From the NCBI GenBank assembly GCA_029063275.1, contig JAIDOO010000097.1:1-8193 (forward strand): DNA of 8,193 bases, read 5' to 3'. How positions within the stretch are numbered: position 1 is the first letter of the stretch; each line of letters starts with the position of its first letter. Below, piece by piece: positions 1 to 5,400 of this stretch. Source of the stretch: Clostridia bacterium. GTDB lineage: Bacteria; Bacillota; Clostridia; Christensenellales; Borkfalkiaceae. The notes under the pieces were generated by a model. It had not been told where the DNA came from, made no database searches, and was given only the letters and a program-made list of their open reading frames with translations. Position numbers and translations under genes: made by a program.

Positions 1-1
1 T

Positions 2-121
2 TACAATATGATAGGCTTTAAAGCGGGCGTGCCCCGCTCGCCCTTGACCGAGCTTGAAGAGCAAAATCAAAAAACATTGCGCGAAGCAATTAAAAATGCG
101 GGGTTGAAAGTTTATGACTAA
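2..121 (+). CDS. dapA: 4-hydroxy-tetrahydrodipicolinate synthase, C-terminal end only (partial)
   Basis: The frame is open from the left edge and stops with TAA at 119-121. It gives 39 residues, beginning YNMIGFKAGVPRSPL and ending with an amphipathic helix (TLREAIKNAGLKVYD). The pattern G-x-x-x-G-x-x-R-x-P-L followed by an acidic stretch and a closing helix is how DapA proteins end. DapA condenses pyruvate with aspartate semialdehyde, the first committed step of the diaminopimelate/lysine pathway, in the cytoplasm. The barrel with its Schiff-base lysine lies outside the window and was not seen. The stop codon lies 8 nt inside the start of the next gene, dapB, so the two are almost certainly one operon with coupled translation. 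The identification rests on a short tail plus this context, which agree well. Confidence 0.85.
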   Translation, partial: YNMIGFKAGVPRSPLTELEEQNQKTLREAIKNAGLKVYD

Positions 122-860
122 TATTTTGGTTTGCGGTATTTGCGGCAAAATGGGCGGCGTTGTCGCAGAACTTTTACAAAACGATATCGGCGCGCGCGTT
201 GTCTGCGGCGTTGATTTAAACGGGTGCGAAAACGCTAAAATCCCCGTTTACAGAACTTTTGACTGCGTAAAGGAAAAAGTTGACGTAATTCTTGACTTCT
301 CCTCCCCCGCCGCGCTCGAGGTCGAGCTGAACTGGGCTGTCAAAAAAGGCGTACCCGTAGTGCTTGCGGCAACCGGTTACACCGAGGACGATTTGAAATT
401 TATTGAAAACTGCGCTAAAAAAGTTGCCGTTTTTAAAACGGCTAATTTCTCGATAGGCGTAAACCTGCTTGTAAAGCTTGTGCGCGAAGCTGCGGATACT
501 CTTGGCGAAAAATTCGATATTGAAATTATCGAAAAGCACCACAATCAAAAAGCCGACGCGCCCTCGGGCACGGCGCTTATGCTTGCGGACAGCGCAAACT
601 CTGCGTTTGGCGGAGATAAAAAATACCTGAACGGCAGACAGGGAAAAACGGGCAAACGCGGAAACGAGATCGGTATACACGCCGTGCGCGGCGGCACGAT
701 AGTCGGCGAACACGATGTGATATTTGCGGGCGCCGACGAGGTTATAACCCTCTCCCACTCTGCAACGTCTAAGCGAGTATTTGCCGAAGGCGCAATAAAA
801 GCCGCCAAATGGCTTGCAGGCAAGCCTGCGGGCAAATACGATATGGGCAGTATAATTTAG
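114..860 (+). CDS. dapB: 4-hydroxy-tetrahydrodipicolinate reductase
   Basis: This complete gene of 248 residues is at the short end for DapB (E. coli has 273). The enzyme reduces the DapA product with NAD(P)H in diaminopimelate and lysine synthesis. The N-terminal Rossmann fold shows G8-x-x-G11-x-x-G14, an acidic D34 at the end of the second strand, D61-F-S-S-P65 and the nicotinamide loop A85-A-T-G88. The substrate domain has N111-F-S-I-G and the DapB signature at 140-154, with H142, H143 and K146 followed by DAPSGTA. H142 and K146 correspond to the E. coli catalytic His159/Lys163. The motif RGGTIVGEH is at 192-200, and the C-terminal KYDM matches the usual family ending. D34 is followed by leucine rather than the arginine that helps NADPH binding in other DapBs, so NADH preference is possible (inference). 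The ATG at 114 lies inside the end of dapA, is 6 residues before the glycine loop, and has no strong Shine-Dalgarno, which fits translational coupling. Transcription ends at the hairpin just downstream. Confidence 0.97.
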   Translation: MTNILVCGICGKMGGVVAELLQNDIGARVVCGVDLNGCENAKIPVYRTFDCVKEKVDVILDFSSPAALEVELNWAVKKGVPVVLAATGYTEDDLKFIENCAKKVAVFKTANFSIGVNLLVKLVREAADTLGEKFDIEIIEKHHNQKADAPSGTALMLADSANSAFGGDKKYLNGRQGKTGKRGNEIGIHAVRGGTIVGEHDVIFAGADEVITLSHSATSKRVFAEGAIKAAKWLAGKPAGKYDMGSII

Positions 861-871
861 TTTAATTTTAT

Positions 872-906
872 ACGGCGCACGGACTTTTGTCCGTGCGCCG
901 TTTTTT
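872..906 (+). terminator. Rho-independent terminator of the dapA-dapB operon
   Basis: A perfect 13-bp GC-rich stem (ACGGCGCACGGAC at 872-884 pairs with 889-901) has a TTTT loop and is followed by six T residues (901-906). It starts 11 bp after the dapB stop. The T-tract overlaps the stop codon of the convergent gene (905-907). Read on the minus strand, the stem is followed by an A-rich stretch rather than a U-run. It should therefore act mainly on plus-strand transcripts, though it may also protect the 3' end of the minus-strand mRNA. Confidence 0.93.
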
Positions 907-2344
907 ATTCGGAAAAAAAGTATTTACAGCTTTTTGTAGCGGGTTCGGAAATAATATTTCCGTAAATATCGAAGCGTGAGCCGTGGCAGGGGCACTCCCA
1001 GCAATTTGTGTCGCCGTTCCATTTAAGCTCGCCGTGCATATGCGGACACATACTTCCTATAATGTGCAAATTATCCCTGCCGTCCCTGTATACGGCGCGT
1101 TTTTTGCCCGCGATATACACAATTTTTCCGCTGCCTTTTTTAATATTTTTGGCGCTTTTAAAGGTTATTCTGAAATATCCGAGCGCTATCTCTTTAATAT
1201 TTGTAAGCGCGTTTGAAAGCATTTTACCGAATGAGCCCCGTATGTTTCGTTGCGGCGAAAAAAGCTCTGCGTATTTATTTTTTCTGTTTAAAATCAAATC
1301 CCGTATTAATTCCGCGCACACAAGCGCGTTGGTCATACCCCACTTATTGAAGCCCGTAATAACGTAAACGCCCTCGCTCGATTTAGAGTATCTGCCCGCC
1401 ATCGGCATACCGTCAAATGTCATAACGTCCTCCGCGTGCCATTTGTTGGTAACTTCACCGCCGAACAGCGTTTTTGCCGTTCTTTCAAGATGTTTAAAGT
1501 GCCCGCTCTCTTTCGCCCTGCCCGTCCTGTGGTCGCCGCCTCCGATAATTGTTCCTCCCGCATATGGACGGACAGAAATTCCGTCCTCTTTTTCGTCGAG
1601 ATAGGCGGCGTCCGCCTGCTCTCCGTTCACAGCTACGGTATACGAGGTTGACTGGCGCAATTTAAAATAATACGCTCCGCGCGAATTGATTATAGGAAAG
1701 TGCGTAGCTACAATTATCTTTTCGGCTTTTATAAAACCGCCGTCGGTCTTTATAATTTTGGTTTTCGGGTCCACGTCTATTGCCCGTGTGTGTTCGTAAA
1801 TTTCAAACCCTACGGGCAGTGCGGATAAAAATTTCAGCGGGTCGAAAACGTACTGCCCCTCCGCTTTCAGCGCGAATTTTGCGTTTACCGTTTTTATGTC
1901 TTTACACAAATCGCATTTTGCTCCGAACGACTGCAAAAGCTCGCACGACTTTTTAAGCGAACGGCTTTCCTCTTTTGAAAAGATATAGCCGTCAACCTCT
2001 TTTAAACCGCAGTATATATTGAATTTTTCAACAAGCTTTTTATAGCCCTCTATTGCCTCCGCTTGCGACAAATAATAAAGTTCGGCGGCGCGCCGTCCGT
2101 AGCGCATTAATAGGTCTGCATAAACTCCGCCCTGATTGTACGTTATTTTGGCGGTAGTGCCGCAAGTCGTTCCCGAAAAAAGCCTGTCGGCTTCAATCAG
2201 CGTAACTCTTTGACCCGCTTCCGCAAGAAAGTAAGCGCACAAAAAGCCCGCAATACCGCCGCCGATAACTACGATATTCCTGTCTCCTGCCTCAATCGAG
2301 GGGTAATTAATTTCACTTCCGCGCCAAACGCTTTTATTTTCCAT
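905..2344 (-). CDS. FAD-dependent oxidoreductase with C-terminal Rieske [2Fe-2S] domain (YhfW family)
   Basis: This is a 479-residue two-domain cytoplasmic redox protein with no signal peptide and no membrane segment. Residues about 22-370 form a DadA-type FAD domain: beta strand plus G28-G-G30-I-A-G33, E51 at the end of the second strand for the ribose of FAD, GTTCGTTAKIT at about 58-68, and G331-F-N-K-W-G-M337 near the flavin site. Residues about 405-479 form a Rieske domain with C433-P-H435 and C451-P-C453-H454, spaced as in Rieske clusters and followed by GSRFDIYG. This layout and the N-terminal W...YP lead match Bacillus YhfW, whose substrate is unknown. By family logic, electrons would pass between flavin and the iron-sulfur cluster. 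The cysteine that in many Rieske proteins pairs with the CPCH cysteine is a glycine here (G438). The ATG at 2344 is chosen because the lead sequence is family-like, although no good Shine-Dalgarno precedes it. The gene lies 76 bp downstream of the large helicase gene on the same strand and converges with dapB. Confidence 0.9.
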   Translation of the reverse strand: MENKSVWRGSEINYPSIEAGDRNIVVIGGGIAGFLCAYFLAEAGQRVTLIEADRLFSGTTCGTTAKITYNQGGVYADLLMRYGRRAAELYYLSQAEAIEGYKKLVEKFNIYCGLKEVDGYIFSKEESRSLKKSCELLQSFGAKCDLCKDIKTVNAKFALKAEGQYVFDPLKFLSALPVGFEIYEHTRAIDVDPKTKIIKTDGGFIKAEKIIVATHFPIINSRGAYYFKLRQSTSYTVAVNGEQADAAYLDEKEDGISVRPYAGGTIIGGGDHRTGRAKESGHFKHLERTAKTLFGGEVTNKWHAEDVMTFDGMPMAGRYSKSSEGVYVITGFNKWGMTNALVCAELIRDLILNRKNKYAELFSPQRNIRGSFGKMLSNALTNIKEIALGYFRITFKSAKNIKKGSGKIVYIAGKKRAVYRDGRDNLHIIGSMCPHMHGELKWNGDTNCWECPCHGSRFDIYGNIISEPATKSCKYFFSE

Positions 2345-2376
2345 AACAAGATTATTGACTTATGTCTTTAAAGCAA

Positions 2377-2410
2377 TACGCCCCGCGCAACCAAATTTGC
2401 GCGGGGCGTA
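2377..2410 (-). terminator. Perfect GC-rich hairpin between the helicase gene and the FAD/Rieske gene; probable terminator or attenuator
   Basis: TACGCCCCGCGCAA (2377-2390) is exactly complementary to 2397-2410, giving a 14-bp stem with a 6-nt loop. It begins 10 bp past the stop of the helicase gene (2421-2423) and ends 32 bp before the start of the FAD/Rieske gene. On the minus strand the stem is followed by TTGCTTTAAAG, so the U-tract is weak and interrupted. Termination may be partial, letting some transcript run into the downstream gene, or the stem may protect the helicase mRNA end. The 32 bp left before the next ATG leaves little room for a separate promoter, and I see only poor matches to -35/-10 boxes there. 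Confidence 0.65.
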
Positions 2411-2420
2411 AGTTTATATT

Positions 2421-5400
2421 TTAAGATAATGAAATTTTGTCCGAAACGCTGCGGATAAATATGCCGCGGCGCACGCCCTCGTCAATGCACGCAGATACGA
2501 ACGAGGTAAGCTTGTCGCTTGCACGGGTTTTAAGCTCTTTTAATACCGCGGGAATAAGCTCGTCCGCGTACACGCTGACCTTATTCAGTAAAATACTCTT
2601 AACAAGCGAAATTACGTCAAAAGGCGTAAAGTCGGTGTCTGCGGTGCGTTGGCTTGCCGCACCCTCTTCCACACGGTACCTGTCAAAGCCCGAATATTTG
2701 TCCGCCTTAAAGTAGTAAACTGTGCCCAACATCGTACAGCTTTCGAACGCGCACTTATCGATAAGCGAACGGAGCTTGCTTTCAAGCTTTACGCCGTATT
2801 TCGAAATGCCGTAAACCGCGAGGGTGCGCTTCATAAGGAACTGGGTTGAAATAGGCTCTTCAACCGCCACAACCGACTTCAGGGTTTTGATAACATCGGC
2901 GTCGTTTTCGCCGCTTAAAATATAGTCGGGTGTCTGCGGTTTTGCCTCCGCTTTTGCAAAGCGGTAAGGCTTTTTGAAGTTGAGCGCGGGGCTCAATCCG
3001 CCTGACGTCAGCTTATCCAGATAGTCCTTTATTTTTTTGATTTCGCGCTTGGGGTTGTTAAAGAAATTTAACGAGTGCAGACGGACGACGTTCCAGTTTC
3101 CGCGCTTTAAGGTTTGCACTTGCATAACCGTCCTGTCCTTGACGGAAAATTCCTGCTTGCCGTCGCACAGCACAGCGAGAATAAAGTTGTGCTTGTTTTT
3201 GGGGTCCACTACCGCGACGTCGATTTTGAAGTCCGAAACTCCCACGTCGCAACGGCAGTCATATCCGTAAGCCGAAAGCTCCTCGGCAACGAATTTGCCT
3301 ATGCTCTGCTTGTTGATAATAACCTCGTTGCTCTTGACTGAAATGTTCGTCCTGCCCTTTTCGGCAAATTCGAGAAAGGCTTTCAAGCCTGCAACGCCGC
3401 GCGAGGTCGTGCGCGACATATCTATCATAGAGTAGCGCATAGACGAGAAAACAATCATCTCTTCCCTTGCGCGCGATACTGCGACGTTGAGCCTGCGCCA
3501 GCCGCCAAGCTGGTTCAACGGTCCGAAGTTCAGCGAAATTCTGCCGTAGCGGTCGGGACCGTAGCACACCGAAAAGAGTATTACATCCCTTTCGTCGCCC
3601 TGCACGTTTTCAAGGTTCTTTACAAAGAGAGGCTCTTCCCTGTCGTAAGCCGCGCCTTCAAGACGGCTTGAAATGAGTTTTTTATTTAAAAGCCTTTCTA
3701 TATACACCTGTTGGGGCGTGCTGAAAGTTACTATTCCTATACTGGAATTTCTGAGGCGTTCGTCCTTAAGCCGTCTGATAACCTCGGCAACGAGAGCCTC
3801 CGCTTCGAGGCGGTTGCACTTCGTAGCGCCGCGCTCGTAGGTGCCGTCCTCGATATATCTGAGGGTAACCTTGCTTTCAAGCGTATCGGGCGAGGGGAAC
3901 GTGCAAAGCCTGCTGGAATAGTAGGTGATATTCGAAAAGGCGATAAGACTTTCGTGCTTGGAACGGTAGTGCCAGATAAGATGCTTTTCGGGAATACCCA
4001 ATGCAAGGCAGTCATCCAAAACCGATTCCAGATCGTCCGTTTCGGGGTTGTCCTCGTCCTGTCCGCTTGAGGTGAAGAACGATGTGGGCGGCATCTGCTT
4101 GGGGTCGCCTACGATTACCGCGCTCTTTGCCCTGGCGAGAGCGGGCACCGCCTCGCAGGTGGGCATCTGCGAAGCTTCATCGAAAATAACGATATCGAAC
4201 AAATCGGACCTCGGCGGCAGATACTGCGAAACGGTTATGGGGCTCATTAAAAGGCAGGGCGCAACCACACGCAAAAGCTCGGGAATTTCGGTAAACAGCG
4301 TGCGCAGATTAAGACCGCGCATATTGCCCTTTATACTGCGCTGGAATGTCATAAGCTCCAACGCAAGCGGTCCCTCGGTTTCCTTTGCGGGAAGTCTGGA
4401 TATTAAATCCGAGCGCAGTTTTTCACGCGTAAGCGACGCAAACTCTTCCAAAAGCTGTGAAAAATTTGCCGCAGTTGCGTCTAACACGTTTGCCGAGAAC
4501 GACGAAAGAGTTTCGTCTGCGGGGATATTCGTCTGGATAAAATTGCGGTAAACGTTTTTCCTGAACGAGGATAAAATAAGCTTGCCGCTTATTCTTCCGC
4601 TTTCCATTGCGTCGGTGATAAACGTAAGTCCGCAGTCGTTCAGCTTTTTAGCCGTGGTTTTGTACATACACCACGCAGGCAACATATCGATATTGTCTAT
4701 AAGCGACGAACACTTGCCGGTGTTGAACTCGAACAAATCCAGCTCCTGACAATCGTCCTTGTCGGTCTTGGTGATTTTAAGGAAGTGGTCGCAACTTTTA
4801 TTAAAAGTAACCGCCGCCGAAATAAGTCCGTTAATCAAAGGTTTAAGCTGTCCGCCCGAAGCGTTTACGCAAACGCTGTTGAAAGCGTCCGCATTGTAGT
4901 CCATAAACACCTTAGAACACAGCTTATGCAAATCGTACAGGGGGCGTAAAAATTCCCCGCGCTTTCTGTCGTGGATACCGCCGCCCATACTTAAAAACTG
5001 CGAGCTTAAATCGGTATTGGAAAGAATACGCGACCGCGCCTCTTCGATCTCGTAAGCGCGCTTAATCCATTCCACCTCGTCCTTTTCCTTCAACGGGGTC
5101 GAAGCGCAACGGTTAATCCTCTTCAAAACCGCCAACAGCACCTTTGACGAGCGGTAATTTTCACCCCAGTTATCGAGCTCGCTTTCGATAAGCGGTGCAA
5201 ACTTCGAAATATCGGGAAGCGAGCGGAAATTGGCAAGCCAGTGCTTTACTTCGCTGTCGTATCTCAGATTGGCGTTGTAGAATTTATAAAATTCTTCTTC
5301 GTCGTAATCGAAAAATTCCGAAAGCTCGTCGCTTTTTAAAACGGAAGCAATTTCAATAAGATTTTGAAGTTTTTTGTAAGTAAACGTGCTTACGCGCTGA

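Noticed and set aside
216..758. 180-residue open frame on the minus strand opposite dapB
   Set aside because: It is fully inside the well-supported dapB gene, in the antisense frame. Its translation has no recognisable motif and a composition typical of a shadow frame.
983..1367. Two overlapping plus-strand open frames opposite the Rieske domain
   Set aside because: They are shadows of the Rieske/FAD gene. The Cys-His cluster motifs on the minus strand leave no doubt about the true frame.
4048..4551. 167-residue open frame on the plus strand opposite the helicase gene
   Set aside because: It is antisense to the conserved DEASQ region. It is serine- and arginine-rich, shows no domain, and has no independent promoter or ribosome-binding site.
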